From: Haliscomenobacter sp.
GTDB taxonomy: Bacteria; Bacteroidota; Bacteroidia; Chitinophagales; Saprospiraceae
Assembly: GCA_016707205.1 (NCBI GenBank)
Contig: JADJHZ010000019.1
Coordinates: forward strand, 1-64,000
Length of the DNA: 64,000 nt
Reading direction: 5' to 3'
Positions within the stretch are counted from its first letter, which is position 1. Each line of letters starts with the position of its first letter. The notes beneath the pieces were generated by a model. That model made no database searches. It had not been told where the DNA came from and saw only the letters and a list, made by a program, of their open reading frames with translations. Both the position numbers and the translations under genes were made by a program. This document shows positions 33,796 through 43,018 of this stretch, piece after piece.

Positions 33796-36700
33796 ATGAA
33801 ATCGAATCACCTGATTGCCCGAATGCTGGGGGTATGCGTTTTCCTCAGCTTTTTGTCTTTCGCCCAGGCGCAAGACCAGCCTGTCAAAGCCGACACGACC
33901 AAAACCGAAAAAAAGCCGGACTCTAAAAAACCGCTTCCCCTGGAACCCGGACGGAAGATCCGCCTCCAAACCGACGAGGGCACCTGGATCTCTCTGGACG
34001 TCAGCCCCGATGGCAAGCAGATTGCTTTTGACCTGATGGGCGATATTTACCTGATACCGGCTGAGGGTGGGAAAGCGACTCCTTTAACTTCCGGCCTGGC
34101 GTATGATACCCACCCGAAGTTCAGCCCGGACGGCAAAAAGATCGCCTTTACCTCCGACCGCTCGGGGGCCGAAAACGTGTGGTATATCGACATGGAAAAA
34201 CAAGACACGGTGCAGGTCACGAAAGACAACGACCAGCACGTGCAATCGGCGGAATGGACGCCCGACGGCGACTATCTGGTCGTATCTAAGGGAGGGCGCA
34301 ACCTCAAGCTTTTTCTTTTTCACAAAGACGGGGGCGGAGGAACCCAATTGATCAAAACCCCGGAAACCCTCAAAACGGTAGAGCCTGCTTTTGGCCCCAA
34401 TAGCCGTTACATCTGGTTCTCCCAGCGCACCGGCGCCTGGAATTACAACGCGCAGTTGCCTCAGTACCAATTGGGGGTCTACGACCGGGAAACGGGCGAG
34501 ATCGACCGCAAAACCAGCCGGTATGGGTCTGCTTTTTCCCCCACGCTTTCGCCCGACGGCAAATGGCTGGTATACGGCTCCCGCTATAACGAACAGACGG
34601 GCCTGGTCAAACGCCACCTGGAAACCGGCGAAGAGAGCTGGCTGGCCTACCCGGTGCAGCGCGACGAACAGGAATCCATCGCCCCTCTGGGCGTATATCC
34701 GGCCATGTCGTTCACGCCCGACAGCAAACATCTGATTTGTACCTATGGAGGGAAGATTTGGAAACTGCCTATTGGAGGAGGGTCTGCGGTGAATATCCCC
34801 TTCCAGGTGGATACCGAACTGGATTTTGGTCCGCGGGTTGAATTTAACTATCCCATTTCCGACGAAAAAATGATGATCGCCACCCAAATCCGCGATCCGA
34901 AACGTTCTCCGGACGGTTCGAAACTGGCGTTTACCGTGCTGAACCGCCTGTTTGTCATGGATTATCCCAACGGAACGCCAAAACGGGTGACCGGCGCCAA
35001 CCACACCGAAGCCATGCCTGCATGGTCGCCCGACGGGCAGCAACTGGTCTATGTCACCTGGGAAGGCGAAGGCGGATACCTGTACAAAGTCGGCGCAAAC
35101 GGAGGCGCCCCCACCCGTCTGACTGCACAGCCCGGGGTATACTCCGACCCGGCTTGGGACGGCAAAACCAACCGCATCGTATTCCTGTATGGCACGGCAC
35201 AAGTTTATAAAGATGCTATCGGCCCTCAGGCATTTGGGTCGATTGCCAACCTGGGATGGGTAACCGCCAACGGGGGGGAAATCACCCGGATCGACGAGGG
35301 CAAAGGCCGCCGCCTCCCGCATTTTGTGGAGGCCAACGACCGGATTTACCTGTTCTCCGGGGATAAAGGATTGCTTTCCATTCGCTGGGATGGAACCGAT
35401 CAGAAGGAACATCTCAAAGTGAGCGGCATAACTACCTATCCGGCGTTGGCAGACCACGAACATTGCATGTTGGTGGAAACAGCCCAGGAACCGGCCCAGC
35501 GGCCCGCCGAAGCGGAATTGATTCTCATGGCCCCGAAAGGCGATCAGGCTCTGGCGCAAATCAACAACGAGATCTACGTCGTTACCGTTCCCAAGGTGGG
35601 CGGCGCTGTGCCGTCCATTTCTGTCGCTAAAGCGGAAAATGCCGTTTTTCCCTCGCGCAAACTGACGTTCCTGGGAGGCGAGTTCCCGCATTGGAGCAGC
35701 GATGGCAAAAACGTATTTTGGTCTTTGGGGAATGCCTACTTCGCTTATGATCTGGAAGCGGCCAAGGCAAATGAGGAGCAATTGAAGCTCGAGAAGAAAG
35801 CCCAGGAAAAAGCCAAAGCCGAAGGCAAAACGGAGGAAAAGAAGGAAGGCGAAGAGAAAAAAGAAGACAAGACCTACAAACCGGCGGAGCAGCGCATCAA
35901 AGTGGAAATCCCCAGGGACATTCCCGATGGAGTGATCCTGCTTCGCGGCGCGCGGATCATCTCCATGAAAGGCAACGAGATCATCGAAAAAGGCGATATC
36001 CTGATCGAAAACAACCGCATCCAGGCGATCGGGAAATCCGGGTCGGTGAAAGTACCCGCTGGCGCCAAGGTGATCGATGCGACCGGCAAGACCATCGTGC
36101 CGGGATTTGTAGATACCCACGCCCATATGTGGCCCAACTGGGGTCTGCACAAAAACGACATCTGGATCTATCAGGCCAACCTCGCTTACGGCGTCACCGC
36201 CACCCGCGATCCTCAAACCGCGACTACCGACGTCCTTACCTACAGCGATATGGTGGATGCAGGCCAGATGGCTGGCCCCCGGATTTACTCTACCGGCCCC
36301 GGCGTTGGATATTGGGCTTACCGGATCGAAAGCCTGGAGCACGCCCGCAATGTGCTCAAGCAATACTCGGAGTACTACAACACCAAGACCATCAAAATGT
36401 ACCTGACCGGCAACCGGCAACACCGGCAGTGGATCATTCAGGCGGCAAAAGAACAGGGCCTGATGCCCACTACGGAAGGCGGACTGGATTTTAAACTCAA
36501 CATGACCCAATTGCTCGATGGCTATCCCGGTCATGAACACGCCCTGCCCATCTATCCGGTGTATAAGGATGTCACGAAATTGGTAGCGGAATCCCAAATG
36601 TGTTATACGCCTACGATGCTGGTGGCCTACGGCGGACCATGGGCAGAAAACTATTTCTACGCCACCGAAAACGTGCAGGGGGATAAAAAGCTCAACTACT

Positions 36701-37181
36701 TCACGCCAAAAGAAGAACTGGATGCCAAGTCCCGCCGCAGGCCGGGCTGGTTCATGAAAGAAGAGCATATCTTCTCCCGCCATGCCGAAGGCGTGAAAGC
36801 AGTGGTGGAAGCGGGCGGACTGGCCGGCGTTGGTTCCACGGTCAGCTTCAGGGGCTTGGCTATCATTGGGAACTTTGGGCAATCGCCGCCGGGGGAATGA
36901 AACCCCACGACGCCCTCAAAGTAGCCACCATACTCGGCGCCAAAGCGCTTGGTTTGGGAAAAGATCTTGGATCGCTCGAAGCAGGCAAACTGGCCGACCT
37001 GGTCATCCTGGATAAAAATCCTCTGGAAAATATCCGGAATACCAACACGATCCGCTATGTTATGAAAAACGGCCGCCTCTACGACGGCAATACGCTCGAC
37101 GAGGTAGCGCCCCGGCAGGTAAAAGCGAAAACAGTAGAGAATAAAGAAGGAGCGCCCTCCGGGTTGCCGGGGACTAAATAG
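33796..37181 (+). CDS. exported PD40/TolB-like propeller fused to an amidohydrolase, frameshifted near the 3' end
   Basis: A protein of about 1128 residues. A signal peptide (ending SFAQAQD) is followed by a TolB-type beta-propeller with repeated SPDGKxIAFxSDRSG motifs (for example SPDGKKIAFTSDRSGAENVW), a long Lys/Glu coiled segment (KAKAEGKTEEKKEGEEKKED), and an amidohydrolase domain whose first metal site is GFVDTHAHMW. Later ligand histidines appear in GYPGHEHALPIYP. The frame breaks at 36836-36837, where one C is missing; adding it gives VGSHGQLQGLGYHWELWAIA and joins to the downstream part ending in GTK. Such two-domain enzymes are predicted periplasmic hydrolases of cyclic or peptide substrates; the substrate is unknown. 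Confidence 0.85.
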
Positions 37182-37186
37182 ACGCT

Positions 37187-37253
37187 AGATGTTAGAAGTT
37201 AGACGTTAGAAAGATTCCCTCTAACGTCTAACTTCTAATGTCTAACTTCTAAA
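37187..37253. repeat. TTAGACG hairpin array between convergent genes
   Basis: TTAGAAGTTAGACGTTAGA on the left is matched exactly by its complement TCTAACGTCTAACTTCTAA on the right, around a nine-base loop, with further degenerate units outside. It overlaps the stop of the dcd gene and may act as terminator for both genes. Confidence 0.8.
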
Positions 37254-37785
37254 ACCTGTTCTTCCACATCATACTTTCCACCGGCTTTTCGGTGCGCTGA
37301 TTGTATTTGGCGTCGCCTTTGGCGTTGTAGTAGCGCTCGATTTCCCCATCAACCAGAAAGTAGATCAACTGGCCTATGGGCATGCCGGCGTAGATCCGCA
37401 CGGGTTGGGTGCAGGAAATCTCCAGGGTCCAGGTGTTGCAAAAGCCGACATCGCCCTTGCCTGCAGTGGCATGGATATCGATGCCCAGGCGGCCTACACT
37501 GGATTTCCCTTCCAGGAAGGGCACGGAATTGTGGGTTTCGGTGTATTCTTCTGTAACCCCCAGGTAGAGGGTTCCGGGTTGCAGCACAAGGCCTTCTTCT
37601 GGAATTTGGAAATGAGTGATCTGGTTGTGTTTGCGGGCGTCCAGGATGGGATCGTTATACGTGGCGAGCCATTTGCCGAGGTGCACGTCGTAGGAATTGG
37701 TACCCAGGCATTCGCGAAGGAAGGGTTCTATGACGATCTGTCCATTCTCAATCGCTTCCATTATTTTTTTATCGGAGAGGATCAT
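37249..37785 (-). CDS. dcd: dCTP deaminase
   Basis: A 178-residue enzyme of the dUTPase-like trimeric family that converts dCTP to dUTP for thymidylate synthesis in the cytoplasm. The N-terminus MILSDKKIMEAIENGQIVIE is the family start, GTNSYDVHLGKWL follows, and the active-site region reads GKSSVGRLGIDIHATAGKGD with the catalytic Glu in NTWTLEIS. Length matches the family. Whether it also has dUTPase activity (as in the bifunctional archaeal/mycobacterial type) cannot be decided by eye. It may be cotranscribed with the upstream WD40 gene (38 bp apart, same strand). Confidence 0.95.
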   Translation of the reverse strand: MILSDKKIMEAIENGQIVIEPFLRECLGTNSYDVHLGKWLATYNDPILDARKHNQITHFQIPEEGLVLQPGTLYLGVTEEYTETHNSVPFLEGKSSVGRLGIDIHATAGKGDVGFCNTWTLEISCTQPVRIYAGMPIGQLIYFLVDGEIERYYNAKGDAKYNQRTEKPVESMMWKNRF

Positions 37786-37823
37786 GCCGGTTTGCTTTTA
37801 GTCGGCAAATGTAAAAAAGATTT

Positions 37824-38717
37824 TCAGGAAGCGATCTCCCAAAGGATGAGGGTTCGGTCGTCGGAACCGGAAATCAGCCCCTCTTCCGTCCATAGCAGCG
37901 TGTTGACGGAATTGAGATGGCCGCCCTGGCGGAAAGGGCCAAGTACCTGGAGCAGGTCAAATGTGGAGGCATCCCAGATTTTGAGGGTCTTATCCCGGCT
38001 GGCGGTGGCAAACAAATGGCCCTGAGGGTGGAAGGCAATATCGTTGATGGTGTACCAATGAGCGGGAATAGCATGGGTTTGCTTCCAGTTGACAGTGTCC
38101 CAAACCTTCAGGTGGGCGTCGCGGCCTCCGCTGAGCAAGTAGTTCCCGTCAGGGGCGTACTGGACGGTAAATACGGAATTCAGGTGCGCTTTGGGGATTT
38201 GGTGTTTGATCTCCAGCGTTTCGGCGTCGAGGATGTAGATATTCCGGTCGCTGGCGCCTGCGGCTATTTCATTGCGGGCAGGGCAATAGTCCAGGCAACG
38301 CAGGCTTTGATGGCTCAGGAGCAAGCTTTCTGCCGCCCGCATTTCTTCGACGGCCCATCGGGTGATGCGCCCGTCTCCTCCGGCGGAAATCAGCCCATGC
38401 TCCAGGTCGAGCAGGCTGAAAACGCCTTTTTTATGGTGGGCGATATCCCGGTTATTGGCAGGGTTTTCGAGGTCGATCCAGTGGAGCCCGCCATTCATAT
38501 CGCCGGCGACGATCAAAGGGCGGCGAGCCAGTTGAACCAACGCAAAGACCTGCCCCTCAATCTTGGCCAGCAACTTCCCCATATCGGGATTCGTCCATTG
38601 CCATTGAACGATCCACCCTTCTCCCGAACCCGAGAGAAAAAATCCCGGCTCACGTCCCTTTGCCGAAGCATAAACGGCCGCCTGATGCCCTTTTAGTTGT
38701 GCGATTTTTTGAAACAT
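37824..38717 (-). CDS. WD40-repeat protein
   Basis: A 297-residue cytoplasmic protein with no signal peptide, made almost wholly of WD40 blades. Clear repeats end in WQWT, LHWIDLE, ITRWAVE, IYILDAE, LKVWDTV, LKIWDAS and LILWEIAS, which suggests a single seven-bladed propeller. WD40 proteins serve as docking platforms; no partner is obvious here. In some Bacteroidota such genes sit beside housekeeping genes, as here beside dcd (38 bp downstream, same strand). The start MFQKIAQLKGHQAAVY leads directly into the first blade. Confidence 0.85.
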   Translation of the reverse strand: MFQKIAQLKGHQAAVYASAKGREPGFFLSGSGEGWIVQWQWTNPDMGKLLAKIEGQVFALVQLARRPLIVAGDMNGGLHWIDLENPANNRDIAHHKKGVFSLLDLEHGLISAGGDGRITRWAVEEMRAAESLLLSHQSLRCLDYCPARNEIAAGASDRNIYILDAETLEIKHQIPKAHLNSVFTVQYAPDGNYLLSGGRDAHLKVWDTVNWKQTHAIPAHWYTINDIAFHPQGHLFATASRDKTLKIWDASTFDLLQVLGPFRQGGHLNSVNTLLWTEEGLISGSDDRTLILWEIAS

Positions 38718-38721
38718 GCCA

Positions 38722-38800
38722 TCAAGTTACGAAGTTACGGAGTTGCGAAGTTACGAAGCACAACTCCGTAACTTCGCAACTTCGTCACCTCGCAACCTTC
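38722..38800. repeat. GAAGTTACG hairpin array
   Basis: Direct repeats GAAGTTACGGAGTTGCGAAG on the left and complements such as AACTCCGTAACTTCGCAACT on the right form a long imperfect stem. It lies between divergent genes, so it is not placed as a terminator. Confidence 0.7.
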
Positions 38801-38849
38801 TTTACAACCTCCCCCGCCCTATTCTTGTTTGATTGAAAACGAAATCTCT

Positions 38850-39518
38850 ATGCCCTTTTTGGATTTGGGACACCTGGAACCTGGCGCGAGATTGGGATTA
38901 TGGGAGATCCGGGAGCCGGAAAACTGGTTTCTCGAACGCTTGGTACTTTCTGCAGAGGAAGAGGCCCAACTGGCGCCGATCAAAGGGCAGCGGAGAGTAG
39001 AATTTCTGGCGGCCAGGAAGCTGGTCCATTTGCTCAGTGAAATGCCAGACCGGCATCCTTTAGTGAAAGATCCTTCAGGGAAACCGCATTTGCCGCATTT
39101 GCCATTTTCCGTTTCGATCAGCCATTCCCGGGGGTATGCGGCGGCGATCCTGGCAGAGGGGGTAGTTGGTATTGATATTCAGCATATCGTAGGAAAGATA
39201 GGCCGGATAGCGCCCAGGTTTTTAAGTCCGGCGGAGGCGGCGGCGATCCATGCGGATGCCCGGCTGGAAGTTTTGCATGTATACTGGTGTGCAAAGGAAG
39301 CCTTGTTCAAAGCGCACGGCAAAGGGCAGGTCGATTTTCGCCGGCATTTTCGGGTTCTGCCGTTTATTTACAGCGAAGAAGGGGGGCGTTTCGCGGGACA
39401 GATCCAGATGGATGCCGCGGAAACGCGAACGTTTGACATGCGCTACCTCCGCCTGGGCGATCACATTCTTGTTTGGGCAACAGAAATGCCAGCTTCACCA
39501 GATCTTCTTCGGCAATAA
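38850..39518 (+). CDS. 4'-phosphopantetheinyl transferase superfamily protein
   Basis: A 222-residue Sfp-type transferase that loads the phosphopantetheine arm of CoA onto carrier proteins. Signature residues are present: the SISHSRGYAAAIL segment, the metal-binding VVGIDIQ, and the second motif YWCAKEALFKAHGKG. The ATG at 38850 is preferred over an upstream in-frame TTG at 38829 because the -7-like TATTCTTG ends just before it. Whether it serves fatty-acid synthase (AcpS role) or a secondary pathway is unclear; no polyketide or peptide synthetase is in the window. Its last 155 bp overlap the 3' end of the convergent membrane-protein gene. Confidence 0.85.
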   Translation: MPFLDLGHLEPGARLGLWEIREPENWFLERLVLSAEEEAQLAPIKGQRRVEFLAARKLVHLLSEMPDRHPLVKDPSGKPHLPHLPFSVSISHSRGYAAAILAEGVVGIDIQHIVGKIGRIAPRFLSPAEAAAIHADARLEVLHVYWCAKEALFKAHGKGQVDFRRHFRVLPFIYSEEGGRFAGQIQMDAAETRTFDMRYLRLGDHILVWATEMPASPDLLRQ

Positions 39519-40308
39519 CCAACCCGGGCTGTTCCCGCTGGGTGAGATCGGAGAGTTCAAACATCACCAACGCCGAAGCGATCGCGGCCAGGAACGGGCC
39601 AAACACGCTGCCCAGTACCGGAACCATAAACAGCACTTGCAGGATCATGCCCAGCGCGATCGCCACTCCGATATAGTTTCGGGAATAGCGCATGCTTTCT
39701 TTGATCGACATGCCGAATTGCTCGTTGAAGTTGTCGATCACCGTAATACCGGTGAACATACACTGAATGCCGAAAACGGTCACCGCTTTCACAAACTCCG
39801 GCATATGCATCATGCCCAGGCCGGTTTTGGTCAGCGAAGAAAAGACCGATTCCAGGATATAACACACCAGCGAAATTTTAAGCATGCGTATTTGGGCCCG
39901 GATAAATGCCTTCAGGGTAGGATCCCCGCTTTCGAGTTTCAGGATGTTCAGCGTTCGCCGGGTGATATGGAAAATGAGAATTTCCAGAAAGATCAGCATG
40001 GTATATTTCATCCCGCCGGCAAAGAGCAGGTTGTACTCTTCTTTTGCCACCTCCTGCACAAAACCGCCCATGACGCTCATCGCCTGAAACGGGTTGGCGC
40101 CCTGCACCTGGTTGGCGTATTTCCAGAACACCTCCAGAAATTTAAACCCGGCAATAATGCTCAGTAAAATGGCCAACCTGGATACCCAGCCGTATTTCAA
40201 AAATCCTTCCCACAAGCGGTATTTTCGGGTAAACCGGAGACCGTCCCCCAGAGAATAAAACACATAAAGAAATTGCTGGTACTGTTCGCGCAAAATGCCG
40301 GCATTCAT
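39364..40308 (-). CDS. multi-span membrane protein, unrecognised
   Basis: A 314-residue inner-membrane protein. Hydrophobic segments lie near residues 43-60 (LAILLSIIAGFKFLEVFW), 97-115, 150-165, 180-197 and 222-250 (VAIALGMILQVLFMVPVLGS). The N-terminus is amphipathic (REQYQQFLYVFYSLGDGLRF). By topology it recalls EI24/CysZ-type proteins, but I cannot confirm this. The final ~40 residues (PGGGSACQTFAFPRHPSG and on) are hydrophilic, odd in composition, and overlap the phosphopantetheinyl transferase gene on the other strand. A frameshift near 39490-39520 that extends the gene past its true stop is likely. Confidence 0.7.
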   Translation of the reverse strand: MNAGILREQYQQFLYVFYSLGDGLRFTRKYRLWEGFLKYGWVSRLAILLSIIAGFKFLEVFWKYANQVQGANPFQAMSVMGGFVQEVAKEEYNLLFAGGMKYTMLIFLEILIFHITRRTLNILKLESGDPTLKAFIRAQIRMLKISLVCYILESVFSSLTKTGLGMMHMPEFVKAVTVFGIQCMFTGITVIDNFNEQFGMSIKESMRYSRNYIGVAIALGMILQVLFMVPVLGSVFGPFLAAIASALVMFELSDLTQREQPGLVIAEEDLVKLAFLLPKQECDRPGGGSACQTFAFPRHPSGSVPRNAPLLRCK

Positions 40309-40404
40309 ACGGTTAGGGTTTGGTGAAATCGCTCCTCCAAATATACGCGTTTCCAGATATCCTGCATCGGACGTTAGACGATGGGCGAAATACGGTAGAC
40401 AAGC

Positions 40405-40441
40405 TTAAGCGCCTAAACGCCTAAACGCCCTAACGCCTAAA
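40405..40441. repeat. GCCTAAAC single-arm array
   Basis: Four GCCTAAAC/GCCCTAAC units form only one arm. It abuts and slightly overlaps the 3' end of the DUF4349 gene. A few TTAGACG-like units lie at 40370-40380. Confidence 0.6.
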
Positions 40442-41254
40442 CACTTTACGTCTTCTCCAAACAACAACCCCCACCGCTCCTGCGAGCCACAGCGGCCAGA
40501 GGTATAGGATGCCGAGGGTCAGGCTCTGGAGCAGCTTCCATCCGCTGGCCAGGTTGTCCGCGACCCGCTTGCCGAAAGGGTATTCGACGCTTTCCGGCTC
40601 GGTTTGCCGGGTGACGGGCTGGTAGAGTTCCAGGGTCAGGGTGCTTAGGGCGACCTGGTTGCTAAGGTATTTGAGGCGGCCTTCCTGCGCTTCGATCTCT
40701 TCCTGGAGGACGCGGATTTTTTCCTCGGCGTCGAGCACTTCGGTCACGGTGCGGGCTTTATTGCGCAGGATGTCGATATAGCGGTCGCGGACCTCTTTTT
40801 TGGTGCGCAGGCGGGTTTCGATGTCCACGTATTCCGCGGTGACATCTTCGGAGTGCAGGTTGCGGTAATGGACATAGGTGGCCTCCCGGCTGATCCGTTC
40901 GAGCAAGGTGTCCAGTTTGTCCGATGGGATGCGGATGGTCAGCATGTTTTCTATGGAGGACTGAGAATGCACCCAGTTCATTTGGGTGATCGACCCCTTC
41001 ATCCCTTCTACGGCCTGGCGGACGGATTGGGTGCTGCGTTCCAGGTCTTTCACGCGGCAGCGCATGGAGGCCGTCAGGATGATCTTTGGTTGGGGCGCGG
41101 CGCTCTGATCGCCGGGAGGCGTAGGTGCTTCCCCGGTGCGGGGCATTTCCATGGTCATCGTTTTTTCGGAAGCAGCATAATCTTGCTGGCTCCCGGAATG
41201 GTTGCAGGCGGGAAATAGGGCGGCAACCAGTAGAAAAATCGGGTAGCGGTACAT
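40430..41254 (-). CDS. DUF4349 lipoprotein
   Basis: A 274-residue envelope protein. The N-terminus has a lipobox (LVAALFPAC), so it is probably an anchored lipoprotein. DUF4349 occupies most of the rest: two beta-strand/helix units (LTIRIPSDKLDTLLERISRE), then a long coiled coil (EVLDAEEKIRVLQEEIEAQE, followed by RLKYLSNQVALSTLTLELYQ), and a C-terminal membrane segment (LTLGILYLWPLWLAGAVGVV) with basic end RRRKVFRR. This order is standard for the family, whose function is unknown. Having both lipid anchor and C-terminal helix suggests both ends are at the inner membrane. Confidence 0.85.
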   Translation of the reverse strand: MYRYPIFLLVAALFPACNHSGSQQDYAASEKTMTMEMPRTGEAPTPPGDQSAAPQPKIILTASMRCRVKDLERSTQSVRQAVEGMKGSITQMNWVHSQSSIENMLTIRIPSDKLDTLLERISREATYVHYRNLHSEDVTAEYVDIETRLRTKKEVRDRYIDILRNKARTVTEVLDAEEKIRVLQEEIEAQEGRLKYLSNQVALSTLTLELYQPVTRQTEPESVEYPFGKRVADNLASGWKLLQSLTLGILYLWPLWLAGAVGVVVWRRRKVFRR

Positions 41255-41429
41255 GGAGGAAGGGTTTTAACGTGAAATAGAAATCAATTTCCAAATGCGT
41301 TACATTGAATATAAGATGCAAGCCAAAGGAAAATTGCCTAAGCGCGGTGAAAAAAAATATTTCGATGAGATGGGCGTATGGATTTCTGTTTAACTTACAG
41401 CCCGCAAAAAACACGTAAAATCGAACCAT

Positions 41430-42863
41430 ATGACCATTCAGCAGAACCCTGCCCCTCGCATGGCAGGTATCGTTTCTTCCCTGGCTAAAAATGCCTGGGT
41501 GTGGGTAGTCGTCACCATTGCAGCTATTCTCAACTGGCTGGCATTTAGCCTGAACGGCGTGCCCGAAACAGTAGCGTTGGCCTCCCGCTGGGTGGCCATC
41601 CTGGCGCTGGGATACCTGACCTGGAAAAAGAAGAGCCTGACGGTCTGGATCTTGTACTCCCTGGTCCTGGGCGCCGAGCTGGGCTTTGATTTTCCCCAGT
41701 TTGCCGATTGGTACAACGTGTTCAGCAAGATTTTCATCAAGCTCATCAAGACCATCATCGCCCCCTTGCTTTTTGGTACGCTGGTGGTGGGTATTGCCGG
41801 GCATGCCGACATGAAACAGGTAGGACGCATGGGCCTTAAGGCGCTGATTTATTTTGAAGTAGTAACGACGATCGCCCTGGTGATCGGTCTGTTTGCGATC
41901 AATATTTCCAAAGCCGGGGTGGGCATCCCGCAGATGGACCTCAGTGGAGAACTTCCCGAAGTGCGCACGCCGATGACCGGTCCGGAAATCGTCCTGCACA
42001 CCTTCCCCGAAAACATCGTGAAATCTATCGCAGAAGGGGAGATCCTGCAGATTGTGGTATTCTGTCTGCTTTTTGCGTTTGCCATGACGCTGGTGCCGTT
42101 TGGACAGCGCCGCCCTTTCCTGGTGTTTGCCGAGAGCCTTTCCGAGATCATGTTCAAATTCACCGGGTTGGTGATGTACATTGCCCCGTTCGGGGTTGGG
42201 GGCGCCATCGCCTATACGGTAGCCAAAATGGGGCTTGGAGTCTTCCAAAACCTGGCCATGCTGCTCGTGACCCTGTACGTGGCGCTTTTCGTCTTCGTGT
42301 TATTTGTGCTGGTACCGATTGCCTTGCTCTTTAAAGTACCCATCCGCCGCTTCTGGAAATACGCCAGCGAACCGGTGACGATTGCTTTTGCGACCACGAG
42401 CTCCGAAGCCGCCCTGCCCAAAGCGCTGGAGAATATGGAAAAGTATGGCGTATCAAGAAAAGTAGTCTCGTTTGTGCTTCCCACCGGCTTGAGTTTTAAC
42501 CTCGACGGTTCTACGCTCTACCTTTCCCTTGCAGCGATTTTCGTCGCCCAGGCAGCCAATATCCACCTCAGTATCGGCGAGCAGATCGCTATGCTCGTCA
42601 CCCTGATGCTGACCACCAAAGGGATTGCAGGCGTATCCCGGGCGTCGCTGGTCATCCTTCTGGGCACCGCTGCTTCCTTCGGCCTGCCCGAGTGGCCCAT
42701 TGCCGCTATCCTCGGCATCGACGCCCTGATGGATATGGGCCGTACTGCCACCAACACCCTGGGCAACTGCCTCGCTACTGCTATCGTCGGCAAGTGGGAA
42801 AACGAAGTGCATTTCGAGGAAGGTAAGGATGCAGTGCCTACGCCGGCAGTGGACGGGCATTAG
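41430..42863 (+). CDS. dicarboxylate/amino-acid:cation symporter (SDF/DAACS family)
   Basis: A 477-residue inner-membrane sodium- or proton-coupled symporter of the GltP/DctA type. The family signatures are present: the serine-rich hairpin ATTSSEAALPKAL (about residue 320), the substrate-binding TM7 segment GLSFNLDGSTLYLSLAAIFV, the hairpin TTKGIAGVSRASLVIL, and the TM8 motif MDMGRTATNTLGNCLA. In the last, the usual Asn-x-x-Gly-Asp reads NTLGNC, so one ion or carboxylate ligand differs from GltPh (D to N). The N-terminal ~100 residues include two extra hydrophobic helices. Substrates are probably dicarboxylates or acidic/neutral amino acids; the sequence does not decide. It stands alone, divergent from the DUF4349 gene. 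Confidence 0.9.
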   Translation: MTIQQNPAPRMAGIVSSLAKNAWVWVVVTIAAILNWLAFSLNGVPETVALASRWVAILALGYLTWKKKSLTVWILYSLVLGAELGFDFPQFADWYNVFSKIFIKLIKTIIAPLLFGTLVVGIAGHADMKQVGRMGLKALIYFEVVTTIALVIGLFAINISKAGVGIPQMDLSGELPEVRTPMTGPEIVLHTFPENIVKSIAEGEILQIVVFCLLFAFAMTLVPFGQRRPFLVFAESLSEIMFKFTGLVMYIAPFGVGGAIAYTVAKMGLGVFQNLAMLLVTLYVALFVFVLFVLVPIALLFKVPIRRFWKYASEPVTIAFATTSSEAALPKALENMEKYGVSRKVVSFVLPTGLSFNLDGSTLYLSLAAIFVAQAANIHLSIGEQIAMLVTLMLTTKGIAGVSRASLVILLGTAASFGLPEWPIAAILGIDALMDMGRTATNTLGNCLATAIVGKWENEVHFEEGKDAVPTPAVDGH

Positions 42864-43018
42864 ACGCGTTTGGGGCGTTTAGGCGTTAAGGAGTTTAGGC
42901 GTTAGGGCGGTTGGTGAAAATATTGAAACGCATTGTTTTGCGTCTGCACAGCCCCCAACCACCTCAACGCCCTAACGCCTCAACGCCTAAACGCACTAAC
43001 GTCCCAACCCCTAAACCT
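42864..43018. repeat. TTAGGCG hairpin array between convergent genes
   Basis: Left arm (42866-42915) repeats GCGTTTAGGCGTTAAGG; right arm (42960-43018) repeats CAACGCCCTAACGCC and CAACGCCTAAACGC. The arms are complementary over several units, with about 45 bp of unique DNA between. Likely transcription stop for both genes. Confidence 0.75.

Noticed and set aside
34084..36882. 932-codon open frame on the minus strand
   Set aside because: It mirrors the amidohydrolase gene on the other strand; composition and lack of domains show it is a GC-driven shadow frame.
37187..37253. CRISPR array
   Set aside because: Repeats are 7-9 bp, degenerate and without regular spacers; no cas genes nearby. The same holds for the other short-repeat arrays.
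40758..42248. 496-codon minus-strand frame spanning the DUF4349 and symporter genes
   Set aside because: It runs antisense through one gene and out of frame through another; low-complexity His/Gln composition marks it as spurious.
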